The notes beneath the pieces were generated by a model that worked only from the letters and a program-made list of their open reading frames with translations, was not told the DNA's origin and searched no databases. Below, one piece after another: positions 20,483 through 33,578 of a stretch of DNA of 64,000 bases (positions are counted from its first letter, which is position 1; each line of letters starts with the position of its first letter). The translations under genes and the position numbers were made by a program. The stretch comes from Phoenix dactylifera (Eukaryota; Streptophyta; Magnoliopsida; Arecales; Arecaceae): NCBI RefSeq assembly GCF_009389715.1, contig NC_052392.1:40750152-40814151 (forward strand), in the 5' to 3' direction.

Positions 20483-23400
20483 TTATTTGCTAGGATCATA
20501 CAAGCTCAAAGCATTCCTTAAGAAGTTGAATCTATCTTTACAAAGGGGCTTTGTAAAGATATCGGCCAATTGATTTTCAGTACATACATATTCAATCATC
20601 ACATCATTTTTCAGCACATGATCCCTAATAAAATGATGCCTAATCTCTATATGCTTTGACTTAGAGTGTTGGACAGGATTTTTTGTTAAATTAATTGCAC
20701 TTGTATTATCACATTTAATTGGTATATTATCCATTTTGATGCCGAAGTCTTCAAGTTGTTGCTTAATCCAAAGAACTTGGGCACAACAGCTTCCAGCTGC
20801 AATGTACTCAGTCTCAGCTGTGGACAAGGCAACTGAATTTTGTTTCTTGCTAAACCAGGAAACCAAATTTGCACCTAAGAATTGACATGTGCCACTTGTG
20901 CTTTTTCTGTCGAGTTTGCACCCGGCAAAATCAGCATCGGAATAAGCAATTAAATTTATGTCAGATTGTTTAGAATACCATAAGCCTACATTAGATGTCC
21001 CTACCAGATATCTAAAAATTCTTTTAACAGCTTGCAAGTGTGATTCCTTAGGACATGCTTGGTATCTAGCACACATACAAACACTGAATAATATATCTGG
21101 TCTACTAGTAGTAAGGTAAAGTAATGAGCCTATCATACCTCTGTACAATTTGCAGTCTATACTTTTACCTTTTTCATCTTTGTCAAGCTTGCAACTTGAG
21201 CCCATGGGTGTGCTGATTTCCTTTGCATCCTTCATCTTGAATTTTTCCAACATTTCCTTGACATATTTGGACTGACTGATGAAGATGCCTTCCTCTGATT
21301 GTTTTATTTGTAGCCCAAGGAAGAAGTTGAGCTCACCCATCATGCTCATTTCAAATTCTCCCTGCATAAGCTTGGCAAACTCTTGACAAAGACTATCATT
21401 AGTAGCACCAAAAATTATATCATCCACATAAATTTGTACAAGCAGTAAGTCATTTCCTTTTCTTTTAATGAAGAGGGTTTTGTCTACATTTCCTCTCTTA
21501 AATTTGTTTTCAATTAGGAAATTACTTAATCTTTCGTACCATGCCCTAGGGGCTTGCTTAAGTCCATACAATGCTTTATGCAATTTATACACATAATCTG
21601 GATGTAAGTGATTTTCAAAACCTGGAGGTTGTCCTACATAAACTTCCTCCATTATATAACCATTTAAAAACGCACTTTTTACATCCATTTGATAGAGTTT
21701 AAAATCCATGAAGCATGCATATGCCAAAAGCAGTCTAATAGCTTCTAACCTAGCAACAGGAGCAAAAGTTTCATCGAAATCTATTCCTTCCTCCTGATTA
21801 TAGCCTTTGGCCACTAGCCTAGCTTTGTTTCTTATTACTATTCCATCTTCATCTAGTTTATTTCTATATACCCATTTGGTGCCTATAATTGAAACATTAG
21901 GGGGTCTTTTCATTAAAGTCCAAACTTCATTTCTTTCAAATTGGTTTAATTCCTCTTGCATAGCATTCATCCAATTATCATCTTTTTCAGCTTCTTCTAG
22001 TGATTTAGGCTCGATTTGTGTAACGAATGCAAGATAATTACTAGTATTTCTTAGAGAGGATCTTGTCCTTACCCCTTGTGAGGGATCACCAAGGATTAGA
22101 TCCCTTGGATGACCATGTGCATACCTCCATTCCTTAGGAAGATCTTGATTTCTCAACGGAGGTTGGTCTTCTTCTTCATCTTGCTGAATTGTATCTTCTT
22201 TGATCTCATCCTCTTGTTGTTTGTCTTGTATGGAGAATTCCTTCATTGGGTCTTCAAGTATACCTGCATCACCATCTTCTTCTTTTCTAGGAGAATCTCC
22301 ATTAGCTTCATCAAAAACAACATGAATGAATTCTTCAACAACGAGAGTTCTCTTGTTGAAGACCCTGTATGCTCTACTAGATGAGGAATAACCTAAGAAG
22401 ATCCCCTCATCTGATTTAGCACTAAATTTGCTTAGATTGTCCTTTCCATTATTTAAAATAAAGCATCGACAACCGAAAACATGAAAATAGCTTATATTTG
22501 GTTTCTTACCTTTTATTAACTCATAAGGTGTTTTCTTCAAGATGGATCTAACTAATGCACGGTTTAAAATGTGACATGCAGTATTTATTGCTTCAGCCCA
22601 AAAATATTTTGGTAGATCTGATTCGCACAACATGGTACGAGCCATATCTGCTAGTGTGCGATTCTTCCTCTCTACCACCCCATTTTGTTGGGGTGTCCTA
22701 GGTGCCGAGAAATTGTGATTGATACCATTTTCGTCACAAAACTTTTCAAAGTGCTGATTTTCAAACTCGGTACCATGATCACTCCTAATTGCTTTTAGTT
22801 TAAGATTGAGTTCATTCGAAACTCTATTATGAAACTTGATAAAAGCGGGAAGGGACTCATCTTTATGTGCAAGAAATGAAACCCATGTAAAACGTGAAAA
22901 ATCATCAACAATTACAAGACCAAATTTCTTACCCCCTAGACTAGCAGTTCTAGTGGGTCCAAACAAATCCATGTGGATTAGTTCTAAGGGTTTTGTTGTT
23001 GAGACTATGTTTTTAGACTTGAAAGAGCTTCTCGTTTGTTTCCCTAATTGACATGCAGCACAAATTTTGTTCTTTTCAAAATCTATCTTTGGTAGTCCTT
23101 TGACTAGATCTTTTGTAATCAATTTAGAAACTAAATCCATGCTAGCATGTCCTAACCTACGATGCCATAACCAACTAGTCTCATTGACTTTGGGACTCAT
23201 GGCTACAAGACATTGGCCATCCTTCATGGTGAGATCATCAAGATCAACCATGTAAACATTTCCATGCCTATGTCCTGTGAGTATGATCTCATTGTCAATT
23301 GGACTACTAATTATGCATAGTGATGATTCAAATGACACTTTAAATCCCTTGTCACAAAATTGACTTATACTTAATAGATTATGTTTTAGTCCATTAACTA

Positions 23401-23620
23401 ACAATACATTGTCAATAAAAGAGGAGGGTGAAATGGAGATTTTACCAACACCAATGATTTGACCTTTAGCATTGTCTCCAAATGTGACTACTCCTCCTTC
23501 TTTTGATTTCAAAGTGACGAAGAGACTCTTGTCACCGGTCATATGCCTTGAGCAACCACTATCAAGATACCACATTCTCCTTTTATTCCCGGCTGCAAGG
23601 CATACCTGCAAAATGATCAT
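20483..23620 (-). CDS. Sirevirus 1 Pol polyprotein (protease, integrase, RT, RNase H), 1045 aa
   Basis: The complete Ty1/copia domain order is present. The aspartic protease has DSG at 20-22. The integrase zinc finger is HHCC (about 153-190). The integrase core has Asp218, Asp281 and Glu317 with the canonical 35-residue spacing between the last two. The reverse transcriptase has YVDD at 731-734. RNase H has Asp895, Glu937 and Asp971. No frameshift or stop breaks it. The ATG at 23620 overlaps the gag TGA by four bases (ATGA), so pol is in a different frame from gag. Expression would need frameshifting, re-initiation or splicing; a TTTTGCAG sequence just after the overlap resembles a splice acceptor. 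This is the autonomous partner of the nest at coding level. Confidence 0.95.
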   Translation of the reverse strand: MIILQVCLAAGNKRRMWYLDSGCSRHMTGDKSLFVTLKSKEGGVVTFGDNAKGQIIGVGKISISPSSFIDNVLLVNGLKHNLLSISQFCDKGFKVSFESSLCIISSPIDNEIILTGHRHGNVYMVDLDDLTMKDGQCLVAMSPKVNETSWLWHRRLGHASMDLVSKLITKDLVKGLPKIDFEKNKICAACQLGKQTRSSFKSKNIVSTTKPLELIHMDLFGPTRTASLGGKKFGLVIVDDFSRFTWVSFLAHKDESLPAFIKFHNRVSNELNLKLKAIRSDHGTEFENQHFEKFCDENGINHNFSAPRTPQQNGVVERKNRTLADMARTMLCESDLPKYFWAEAINTACHILNRALVRSILKKTPYELIKGKKPNISYFHVFGCRCFILNNGKDNLSKFSAKSDEGIFLGYSSSSRAYRVFNKRTLVVEEFIHVVFDEANGDSPRKEEDGDAGILEDPMKEFSIQDKQQEDEIKEDTIQQDEEEDQPPLRNQDLPKEWRYAHGHPRDLILGDPSQGVRTRSSLRNTSNYLAFVTQIEPKSLEEAEKDDNWMNAMQEELNQFERNEVWTLMKRPPNVSIIGTKWVYRNKLDEDGIVIRNKARLVAKGYNQEEGIDFDETFAPVARLEAIRLLLAYACFMDFKLYQMDVKSAFLNGYIMEEVYVGQPPGFENHLHPDYVYKLHKALYGLKQAPRAWYERLSNFLIENKFKRGNVDKTLFIKRKGNDLLLVQIYVDDIIFGATNDSLCQEFAKLMQGEFEMSMMGELNFFLGLQIKQSEEGIFISQSKYVKEMLEKFKMKDAKEISTPMGSSCKLDKDEKGKSIDCKLYRGMIGSLLYLTTSRPDILFSVCMCARYQACPKESHLQAVKRIFRYLVGTSNVGLWYSKQSDINLIAYSDADFAGCKLDRKSTSGTCQFLGANLVSWFSKKQNSVALSTAETEYIAAGSCCAQVLWIKQQLEDFGIKMDNIPIKCDNTSAINLTKNPVQHSKSKHIEIRHHFIRDHVLKNDVMIEYVCTENQLADIFTKPLCKDRFNFLRNALSLYDPSK

Positions 23621-25413
23621 GTGAAGCTCTTAGGTACCCAAGTTTTCTTGGGTCCTTCGTGGTTAGTGTAGTTGGTTCCCTTAGGCACCCATACTTTAGT
23701 TATGTTTTTAGCTTTCACAAATGTACTCTTGTTAGTTTGGATCTTTCTTTGAATACAACAGTAGGCTTTATGTCCATTCTTTCCGCAATGAAAGCATGTA
23801 GGTTTTTCAGTTTTTACATCTTTTGCTTTTACAAAGAAATTCTTTAGATACTTTTGTTGTTTGTTAGTTTTATATCCTAATCCGGCTTTATTAAAAATAG
23901 CTCTTTGATTTGAAAGAATAAGATTTAATTTTTCAGAGCTTTGTGTGAATTTTTCAACAATTGGTTTGTATTTATGTACCTCATTCTTAAGATTTAAATT
24001 TTCTTTAACTAGTTCTTCCTTATCCTTTTTAAGGGATTCAACATTTTGTGCAAGTGAGGTATTATTATCGAGTAGAGATTTTACTTTTAGATTTAATTCC
24101 TTAATTAGTGTTTTTCCCGTTTTATTTTCAATGCTAAGTTTTAAGTTTCTATTTTCTAGGTCAATGGTGTTAATATTTTTAACGCTCTCCTTCTCAATCA
24201 ATAGGTTTTCAATATCTTCTTTCAGTTTTTGATTGGAGGCTTTTAACTCTTTATTCTTTGCTCCTAACATACTACAATCACCCATAAGTTCTTGAAAAGC
24301 TTCATACAATTCTTCTAAAGTAAAATTTATAGTTGAGTTTTGACATACCTCGTCGTCTTCGAATGCCATGAAGCACAAATTGGCGGTCTCTTCCTTCTCT
24401 TCCTCGGAGGATGATGTGTCACTATCATCCCATGTTGCTTTCAATGCCTTCTTCTTCTTCTTTCCAAAAAACTTCTTTTGTTGAGGGCATTCGGAACGAA
24501 TGTGTCCCGGTCTCTTGCAATCGTAGCATATGATTGGGTCTCTTTCTTTTTCTTTTTCTTTTTCCCAATCATTTCTCCCTCCAAACTTTTTCCTTGGAAA
24601 GAGTTTCTTTTTCCTCATGAATTTTTTAAACTTCCTAACTATCAAACCCAAGTCCTCGTCCTCACTTTCTTCCTCACTCTCACTACTTTCTTCTTCACAC
24701 ACACTCGAAGTAGCCTTGAGTGCAATTGTCTTTTTCTTTGGCAAATCATCTTCATGTTGCTTCATCGTGAGCTCATGCGTCATCAATGAGCCCAAAAGTT
24801 GTTCTAGCCCCAAGGTGTTGAGGTCTTTGGCTTCTACGATCGCCGTGACCTTTGCTTCCCATGCTTTCGGCAAAGACCTGAGAATTTTACTTACAAGTTC
24901 CGGATTAGTATAAGATTTACCCAAACTCTTTAGACCATTAATTATATCGGTAAAGCGTGTAAACATGCATGTGATGGTTTCATTGGGTTTCATCTTAAAC
25001 AGCTCATATTTGTGAACTAGAATGTTCACTTTGGACTCTTTGACTTGATTTGTACCCTCGTGGGTAACTTCAAGCCTATCCCATATTTTCTTAGCGGAAC
25101 TACATGTGGAGACTCTGTTAAACTCATTTACATCTAGAGCACAAAATAATGAGTTCATGGCTCTTGAATTGAGTTGAGCCATCCTATCATCATTCTCATT
25201 CCAATCCTCCTCAGGTTTGGGAACTTGAATGCCATTAACCATGTGTGATGGTTCTTGTGGTCCCTTGACTATAACCCTCCACAAGGCATAGTCTTGTGCT
25301 TGAATGAAGATTCTCATTCTAGTCTTCCAATAGGTATAATTTGTCCCATTGAAGAGTGGAGGTCTATTGGTTGCTTGCCCCTCAGCAGGAACATTGTTAA
25401 AGGGTGTTGCCAT
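23617..25413 (-). CDS. Sirevirus 1 Gag, 598 aa
   Basis: Gag forms the virus-like particle and binds the RNA. The N-terminal copia-type gag domain (about 15-220, UBN2/Retrotran_gag_2 family) begins [16 protein letters not shown]. Two CCHC zinc knuckles follow: [14 protein letters not shown] at 296-309 and [14 protein letters not shown] at 540-553. Between them lie acidic Ser/Glu tracts (239-254, 329-343) and a long predicted coiled coil (about 380-480). The C-terminus has a WVPKG...WVPK duplication. The ATG lies about 50 nt downstream of the primer site, so the leader is very short. Confidence 0.95.
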   Translation of the reverse strand: MATPFNNVPAEGQATNRPPLFNGTNYTYWKTRMRIFIQAQDYALWRVIVKGPQEPSHMVNGIQVPKPEEDWNENDDRMAQLNSRAMNSLFCALDVNEFNRVSTCSSAKKIWDRLEVTHEGTNQVKESKVNILVHKYELFKMKPNETITCMFTRFTDIINGLKSLGKSYTNPELVSKILRSLPKAWEAKVTAIVEAKDLNTLGLEQLLGSLMTHELTMKQHEDDLPKKKTIALKATSSVCEEESSESEEESEDEDLGLIVRKFKKFMRKKKLFPRKKFGGRNDWEKEKEKERDPIICYDCKRPGHIRSECPQQKKFFGKKKKKALKATWDDSDTSSSEEEKEETANLCFMAFEDDEVCQNSTINFTLEELYEAFQELMGDCSMLGAKNKELKASNQKLKEDIENLLIEKESVKNINTIDLENRNLKLSIENKTGKTLIKELNLKVKSLLDNNTSLAQNVESLKKDKEELVKENLNLKNEVHKYKPIVEKFTQSSEKLNLILSNQRAIFNKAGLGYKTNKQQKYLKNFFVKAKDVKTEKPTCFHCGKNGHKAYCCIQRKIQTNKSTFVKAKNITKVWVPKGTNYTNHEGPKKTWVPKSFT

Positions 25414-25465
25414 CTAGATCTTTGGCTAAGACGGTTAGGTCTTTCAAGAAATACACAGAGCACCT

Positions 25466-25477
25466 GCTCTGATACCA
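25466..25477 (-). promoter_or_regulatory. Primer binding site of Sirevirus 1 (initiator tRNA-Met)
   Basis: The coding strand reads TGGTATCAGAGC, complementary to the 3' end of plant initiator tRNA-Met, two bases inside the 5' LTR border. Confidence 0.93.
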
Positions 25478-25479
25478 CT

Positions 25480-25731
25480 TGTTGCCCAGAGATGGTCACC
25501 CAAGAGGGGGGGTGAATTGGGTGTTTTAAAACTTTTGTCTAATTAAAAAAATAAAACACACAAATGTATGAGCTAAAGCTAAAATAAAGCTATGAAGACA
25601 AACAATCGCAAACACAAGCTTTTATAGTGGTTCGGAGCCTCCACTGCTCCTACATCCACTCCCCAAAGCACCTTTGGGAATTTTCACTATAATCCACGAT
25701 TACAGTACGGTAGTTTTGCGAGTTCACTACC
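25480..25731 (-). repeat. 5' LTR of Sirevirus 1, downstream (U5-side) part
   Basis: These 252 bp match 16226-16477 with two or three substitutions. The last five bases, CTACC (25727-25731), are the left copy of the target duplication made by Sirevirus 2, which begins at the next base. Confidence 0.93.
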
Positions 25732-27835
25732 TGTTGCCCAGTAGATACAACCCAAGAGGGGGGGGGGTGAATTGGGTCTTATAAAACTTTTAAGCTACTT
25801 CTAACACTTTTCAATTAATTATGCTAAGTTGTATAGTTGCACAGTGGAATTTAAACTTAGCAATAGGTTGATTTATCGAATGAGACTTGATTAAGTAAAT
25901 TTAATATGCTTGCAACTAAAGGATGCGCGGATAAGAGTTAAGCATGCAATTTATCTAGGTAAGTAAGTGAGCAAGATAGACAATGACAAAAAGCATCACA
26001 AACACAACAAACATATAGTGGTTCGGTGCACCCCAGCACCTACATCCACTCCCCAAGACCTCTTGGGAATTTCACTATAATCCTACAGATTACAGCCGGT
26101 TGTTTTACAAGCTCACAACGAACTCGGTCGGTTTTCCCAGGCTCACCGACTAGAACCACCCGATTGTTTTCACGGGCTCACAATCCAACCCAGTTGGTTT
26201 TCCCAGAGGCTCACCAACCACAACCTTACAACGATTGTTTTCCGGGTTCACAATCAACCCAGTTGGTTTTCCCAAAGGCTCACCAACCACAACCTTACAA
26301 TGTTGGTTTTTCCCTTTGGCTCACCAACAAATCTTAACCCCTTGATTCAATCCCTTGATTGAATCAAGTTACAAGATATTTAGAGCAAGAGTTTAAATCA
26401 AGTACAAGCTTCTCAAATAAGCGAATATAGCAAATATAAACAAGTAAAGTAAAGGGAAGAAGCCCTCAAACAGATTTGTAGATGGAGGAACTCGGCTTCT
26501 TCTTTACTTGACCCTCTTCTGATTTTTCACGAAGTAGAGGATCACCGAGGCAGCACACGGATGGAGAGGAAGCTTTGGGATTCACTTGGATGCTCTTCTT
26601 CTCTCTATTTTACTTTGAATGGCCCTTTTGTGCTTATGGGAGATTTTTCTTGTAATCTCTTTGAAATCTCTTCCCTAAATGTTCTCTCCCACTTCCATAA
26701 GTTCTCCCCTAGCTCTCTTCTTGTTTTTATAGCTTTAGATGGCGTGGAAACAAGAATATAGCCGTTAGAGACAAAAATAGAGCCGTTGGACACAGTCTGC
26801 ACTTCCTGACAATATTACCGTTGGGATCGGAGTCGACTCGCGCGATCAGGAGTCGACTCGCCTGTTGCAGGAGTCGACTCGTGTTTTACTGGAGACGACT
26901 CGGCCACTGTTCCAAATTTGAATTAATGTGCTTGCTTTGTCCTAGAGTCGACTCGGACTAAAACTGGAGTCGACTCGCCAATAGCTGGAGACGACTCGGG
27001 CGCTTAGGGGTCGGCTCATTCTCAGGAATCCAGAGGACATATTTTCTGATTTTCTTCCTCGAGTCGACTCGGATTCTCTTGGAGTCGACTCGGCTCTCAG
27101 AGCCCGAAAACTGATCCTCTGTATTTTGGGGTCGCGCTGCCTTGGAGTCGACTCGAACTGTCTTGGAGTCGACTCGCCTCTCAGAGACGAAAATACCGTC
27201 TTCTGTCTTTGGGGTTGCGCTGTCTTGGAGTCGACTCAGACTTTGCGGGAGTCGACTCGGCTCTCAGTGTCTGAAATTGGCTCTCTGACTTTTTCCTTGT
27301 GTTCCTCTGAGAGTCGACTCTCACTTTCTTTGGAGTCGACTTGCCAACCATCGGAGTCGACTCGCGTTCCACTGGAGTCGACTCGAATCTCAGACCCGAA
27401 AACTCCTCTCTGACTTTTCTGCCTGTGACTCCTAGGAGTCGACTCATACTACCCTGGAGTCGACTCGGTGAACATCGGAGTCGACTCGCGCTCTTCAGGA
27501 GTCGACTCGTTGACAGGTTCTGAGATGAATCTTTCTGTCTGTTGCTCCTTGGAGTCGACTCGGAACTGTAGGAGTCGACTCGAGTGCCTTTCCTTTGAAT
27601 TTTTCTTAAAACTTGCTCTTCTAAATTGAATCCTTTGAACTTGAGACTTGGGCCAATAAATTGTAGCTTTCTTCCAACTTTTCTTGAGAGCTTTGGAGGC
27701 CTTCTTGTGTTCTTCCAACTTGCTATGTTCCTTGCAAAATAAATATCTTTCTCCTTGCAACACAAACATTAGTATTTATACTTCAAGATTTTGTGATCAT
27801 CAAAATCAATCTTTAAATCAATCTTTGGGTCATCA
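25732..27835 (-). repeat. 3' LTR of Sirevirus 2 (2104 bp)
   Basis: It starts TGTTGCCCAG and ends GGGTCATCA. It contains about twenty GAGTCGACTC palindromes (26827-27580), a TATAAAAA box on the coding strand (26724-26731), and tandem units each forming a GTTGGT...ACCAAC hairpin (26095-26330). Confidence 0.93.
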
Positions 27836-30800
27836 GTCTCCCCCTTTTTGATGATGACAAAACTTGGAGTATATGCAATATAAGATATATTGTGTTCTAG
27901 AAGTAATGCATAGCTAAGTTGCATGAAGTAAAAAAACATATATATTTAAGAACATACTTCATGATAATGCTTTAGATTTAATCAGCTTAACACAATCAAC
28001 ATATTTCAATTTAAGCTGATTTGTATTCAATTCAAAACAGAAAGCATTGAGCATATACTTAGATATTTCTCCCCCTTTTTGACAACATCAAAAAGATAGT
28101 GAAACATTAAGCACAAAGATAAGAATACTCAAATATTTCTTTTTCTTATTGTACTCTGATTTGCATGTCAAATTATTGCAAGGATATGAATCATATAACT
28201 CAAGGCAATAATATTAGAATCAGATTAATGAGCATAGATCAGAGACAATTAAGATAATTTCAGAGCAGAACACATCGAATGTGATTTCAAGAAGTTTTCT
28301 AATTTGATACCACAGATAGTTTTCTAATCAAGTGTAGGTGGAATCTTTCTTAAGTTAATTCAAGAAGTCCCACAAATGATATTCAAGGAAAACACGAATG
28401 GAAATCTAACCTCTCTTTAATAATAAGTATGAAAGCTTGTTCATTTAAGAACTTTTGCCCAAAATATTAAGTATTTTATCAACATGAGAGCAATTTAATT
28501 AATTTTCAGAGTATAAGATCAAAACTCATATACTTGAAAAACATATCATCACGTTGGATCATTAATTCTTAATGACTTCAAAGTTCTTTAATGATAATAA
28601 GAGCATTGGGGCACAAATACCAAAATATGGATTCATGCAATATTTGATATATCTTAGAGCTCTCTTAAAGACTTTCTTTTATTCCTTTAGAAAATAAGCA
28701 CAATTTGATACATAAAAATAGGAATTGGCACACAATTTAAGTTCTAAAGAGCAAGCCAATTTGGACTCATTAGTAAATTTCAAAATAGATTTTCTAAGAG
28801 ATACTAAAAAAAAATTCAACACGTTATTCTCCCTCTTTTTCATTAAGTTAGAGGCTCTTAAGATCAACTGTTTGACTTGCAATTTGGTTCATGATGTATG
28901 CATAAGAAATATTAACCAAATAACAATCCTCAAGATGTATCATAAAGATTTTTGCGGTTAAGTTCCATAATACCTCTCCTTCTGAAATTTTCTTTCTCCC
29001 CCTCAATTGATTATTCCATTTAACAGTTTAGAGTTTGAAGATAATGTTCAATAAAATTGTCAATCTCAAAAATATGTTTTCCATAAGTTTCAGCTTATTT
29101 TCATAAGACTCAAGGTATGAGATAAGACAACCTTTATAGAACTCTTCTCAAGGCATAAACTTATAATTAAAGCAAGTATTGTATTATAAGGAGGTTCATC
29201 AAAATCAATCCATAAAAATCAAGGTATGCTTCAAATTGAAGTAACTTTAGGATAAGATATCTAAAGCTCCCCCTCAAAAGATGCATACTTCTTTAATCAT
29301 TCTTTTCTTTTGTTGAATTTCAGATTTTAATGTTAAACGTGAATAAACCTGAAACTTTATGATATCAAGAATGTAGAGTGATCTAGAATTATTTAAAATT
29401 TATAGTAATCACTCTTTCTAATCCTTTAAGAACAAGTTTTGCTTTCTCCTAATCTTAGAGAAAAATGTATAGAAATATTAATCAGAAAATGATTCATTTG
29501 AAGCTCAGTTTTTTTCAAAGGCATTTACATTTTCTTTCTTTTAGAATCATTCGAGTGAGCTGAAATATTTCTTGCTTTAAGATCATTCACTCTATTCTGT
29601 CTTTAACAATGTAGGAGAGAAAAACATATAGATGATCATTGAAATATATATATTTATAGAACTCAATTTCTTAATCACAGTTTTTCAGCAATGTATACAT
29701 GAAGCCCAATAGTTTTTTTTTATTATCAAAATAAAATCATATATTTAAAAATATTTACTTGCAATCAAGATCATTGAATGCCACATCATTTAGGCCAATA
29801 TTAGTATACTTTGAAGCTAAGAAATGATATGTTTCGGATTCGTATCGGAGCAATCAACCAAAGGCATCAAAATTAATTCTGTTTTTCTTTCATTAAGATT
29901 TTATTTAGAAATCATATGGAGTTCAAGCTTTTATACAAAATCAGATTCTGAATTACATAGGATTTTCAATTGAGGCTTTCAAAAACATAATTTGAGATAT
30001 GTATCTTCCAGATTGTAGCTCATCTTAAATCATTACGTTTGAAAACACATATTTCAAACATGTAAGAGCATATTCAGAGTATTTGTATTTATGTTGAGTT
30101 TTGGTATGAGTTAGAACATTATATACCAAAGTTAATCAAGATGAAGGATAAAAACAACTCAATTCATTTTGCCTAAATAGAGATATCCTTCTCTTCTCCT
30201 TTTTACAAATTTATTCAACTTTCAGGTTTTAACGATGATTGTTAACGACAAATCTGAAAATTTCTTTTCAATAATACCAAACAAAAGATGTTATGTAGCA
30301 TTTCAAACATTCAATCAAATTGTCCAAGTATGAAGCATTACAAAATATTGAGAACCCATAATTCAAGACATCATGCCACATGCAAGATATATTATGGGTT
30401 AAGTCATGCATTAAAATAATAAGAACAAGCATATCAAGGATCAAAATCAATTCTTTTCAAATAAACTCCCCCTATTTAAATATAATTTTGCACTGATTTC
30501 ATCCTTAAAGTGTGTTTTCAAGTGATTAAAAATTTGACTTGATTCTTCTTATATACTTTCATTTACTTTGTCTTTCATTTTTAACTTTCCTATGTTCTAT
30601 ACTCTACTTGCTCCCTATCCGGTGGAGTTGGGAAGGGGCACGAGGTACTACCACTAGCCTCCCTCTTGTGCCGTCCCTAATATGCCCTACACCGAATAGT
30701 TGGGTCAAATAGTGCCGGATACTACCACTAGTCTCCCCATTGGCACCATCCCTATGATGAGCAATATAGAAAGGTTAAACTATTTACTTTAAACTCTCCC

Positions 30801-33578
30801 TCTATTTAAGTGTAATTCATTACGGATTTTATCCCTTTCACAAGTCAAATATATTATGCTTGTTTTGCTTTTCCTTAAGATGAAGTATTTGCCTTTACTT
30901 AGATTTTACTTCTCTTGAATAATATCCATTTTCTTTTCTTTATCTCTCTCTCTTTTTGTTATTCTCAAGTAATTTACATAAAAGAGCAGAATAAAGAATT
31001 AATCTTATGTATCATATATATGTATATCATGCAAACAACATTTTCATTATGCTCATGGATTCATAACTTCTCACAAGTTATTTTACATCCAAAATTTTAA
31101 GCATATACTTGTGTATTTCATGATTATGATATAGGCTAAGAAATCATTTAGTTTGGGCAAACCATGAAACAGTTTCTAAAAGTATAAGTCAGTCAATACA
31201 CATATAGACATGATATCAAAAATTAATAATTAAAGAATTTAATCATGCCATCATAAGATTTAAGTTATTGACTTTGCTCAATTAATTTGTGAGAAAGGTA
31301 TCTAAAATTACCTATTCATTATATATATTCTTCAAGCCAAACTAGATTTCTTACGTGTGAACTTTTGGCTGAAGAAGATCCTCTCTCTTGTTTGCATTTG
31401 AATGTTTGTTGTATCTTATGTAGAGGTGTCCTTCAAGTTGAAATCTCTCATTTTCTTGCTCAAGGATCCTGCATTATTAACAAAATTCTTTTCTTTCTTG
31501 AAAGAAAGTTATTAGTTTCTTCAAGATACAAAACATTCATATAGCATATTTCTTAACTAGGTAACTCAATCTAAGATATGATAATAATTGAATGTTGAGT
31601 CACTTTACTCAAGAGATTGCCTAAACATAAGCAAACATATGTCACTTGAACTAAAGAGATAGTTTCATTAACCAAGACTGTTCAAGGACAAGCATGTGAA
31701 GCAATAGGAAGATTCATCAAGGTCAAATTAATTTCTTATTTTCAACATCAATTTAGCTTAGATTCTATTTGCTTAAGATAATTATCAATAAGGCATGCTA
31801 GCTAAGTTTTGATCAAATTGCCTTAAACAATTGTTTCTATCAAAATTCAGATTATGATTCATTTGTTATCAATAAATTATGATTCATTAGAGTTAGATTG
31901 AAGTCTTGCATAAGGGCACATAATGATCACACAATCTGGTCTATTAGGTGTATGATGAAATAATTATTCTATCATGCTTTTGATGCTTGTTCCAAATCAC
32001 ATATTGCTTTATCATATTGGTAATGAGTGTTTTCAAATAAGGTGGTTATTTTACATAGATTTTTTTAAATGAAATAACCACATAGACGTATATTCTACAC
32101 ATTCATTTGACAGAATATAAAGCTCATAAAGCAAGCAAATGATAATGGTGATCTTTACTTCTAATCATGCAAGAATTTCATCAAGATCTAATTCATCTTT
32201 TCTTGATTGAATCTTTTAGTAGTCACCAATTTTTCTTCATTAAGTGCATTTCTGAAAACTCAATTTGGTTCTAATTATTAACAAGTTTTCAGATTGTCAT
32301 ATGTAAAAGATTAAACATATCCATATATAAAGAATAAAGAATAAACTATAAAGATTAATATTTGATAATGAATCATTAGTCTCATAAAGAATAAACTGAA
32401 TTGATATTTCTTTAACTAGAATCTTTTCATTGAATATTCTATATGCATTGCTTGATGAATGATATCCAAGGATAGAAATATCTTTATCAGATTTGGCATT
32501 ATTTTCATAAGAATATATCAAGTATAACGTGTACGACTGAAAAATATGAAAGATATGCAGTAGTTCATTTTCTATTTTTCAGAAGATCAAATGGAGTTTT
32601 CATCAAAAATAGACCTAATGGAAACCATATATATGACAAGCAATGATGATAGCTTTTAAATGACTATCGTACAACATTGCCTTTTTCATTTCTTCAAGGA
32701 TTCTATTAACCCTATTTTACTTATGGTGTTCTTTGGTGCAGAAATAATTGTATTCAATATTATTTTCTGTGCACAACTTAATACAAAATTGGTTTTCAAC
32801 ACTATGCCATGATACTTCTTTTACTTTCATAGTTTGCAAACCTTTTTCATTTGATCCCTTTCACAAGATTTAGCAAATGCAGAAAATACTTTAATTTTAC
32901 TTGCCAAAAACAAATCCAATGTAAGTTTGTGAAAACTTAGTGATGGAAACAACATCTTTAGATTTAGAAATTGATTCTTGTTTGTTTCCTTAGTTAACAT
33001 GCATAGTAAACTTTGACCTTGCAGAAGATATTCTAAGTAAACCAATGACAAGATCTTTTGAGATTACGTCCATACTAGCATAAGTTAATTTTATATACCA
33101 AAAAGAATTCTTTGATCATAGTATTTATAATGCATATATTCAAAGATATACCAAGTACACATTTTCATATCTATGATCAATGAACAATAATGCCATGGAT
33201 AAAAACTCTCAGTCAAGCATATAGAGAATTCATAGAGTTATTCTTAGGAGAATTGATTTACCAAATTATCCATCTATAAGTAAAGCATAATCTAGAAAGA
33301 TGGAGTGATTTGGATATATTTTCTTTTCATATCAGAAATATTACTTATATCACAAGAAAAGAATGATTAATACTTGCAAGATGTGTTTTAATCAACTAAT
33401 AAAACAATTTCAGTATGAGAGGATGCAAGAATTACTAATTTCATTATTTCTTCCATTTTAGTCACTTTTCTTAAGTATATTTTAAGTTTCATTCTTTAAT
33501 ATATGTCTAGAGCACCCAATGTCCAATTTAACATCTTTTGTTGGAGCCTTGAGTGCTAGACACACCTGCAGAAAATAT
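27836..33578 (-). pseudogene. Decayed internal region of Sirevirus 2: pol relics and non-coding spacer
   Basis: Next to the 3' LTR is a polypurine tract (27836-27850), with further CTCCCCC-type tracts at about 28070, 28990, 29270 and 30465. Most of the region is AT-rich and without ORFs. Two pol relics can be aligned by eye to Sirevirus 1. One at 33051-32827 has the integrase zinc-finger region (FLASKIKVFSAFAKSCERDQ). One at 32521-32297 has the region after the integrase core (SISILGYHSS-like, here ISILGYHSSSNAYRIFNEK). Reverse transcriptase and RNase H are not found, so the element cannot encode its own replication. Confidence 0.75.
30636..30745. repeat. Two adjacent hairpins with the same loop motif
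   Basis: Hairpin 1 (30636-30672) pairs GGCACGAGG with CCTCTTGTGCC. Hairpin 2 (30712-30745) pairs GTGCC with GGCAC. Both loops contain TACTACCACTAG. The segment is markedly more GC-rich than its surroundings. Confidence 0.6.

Noticed and set aside
30636-30745. CRISPR-like or RNA-gene array
   Set aside because: Only two hairpins, inside a retrotransposon in a plant genome; no repeat-spacer regularity.
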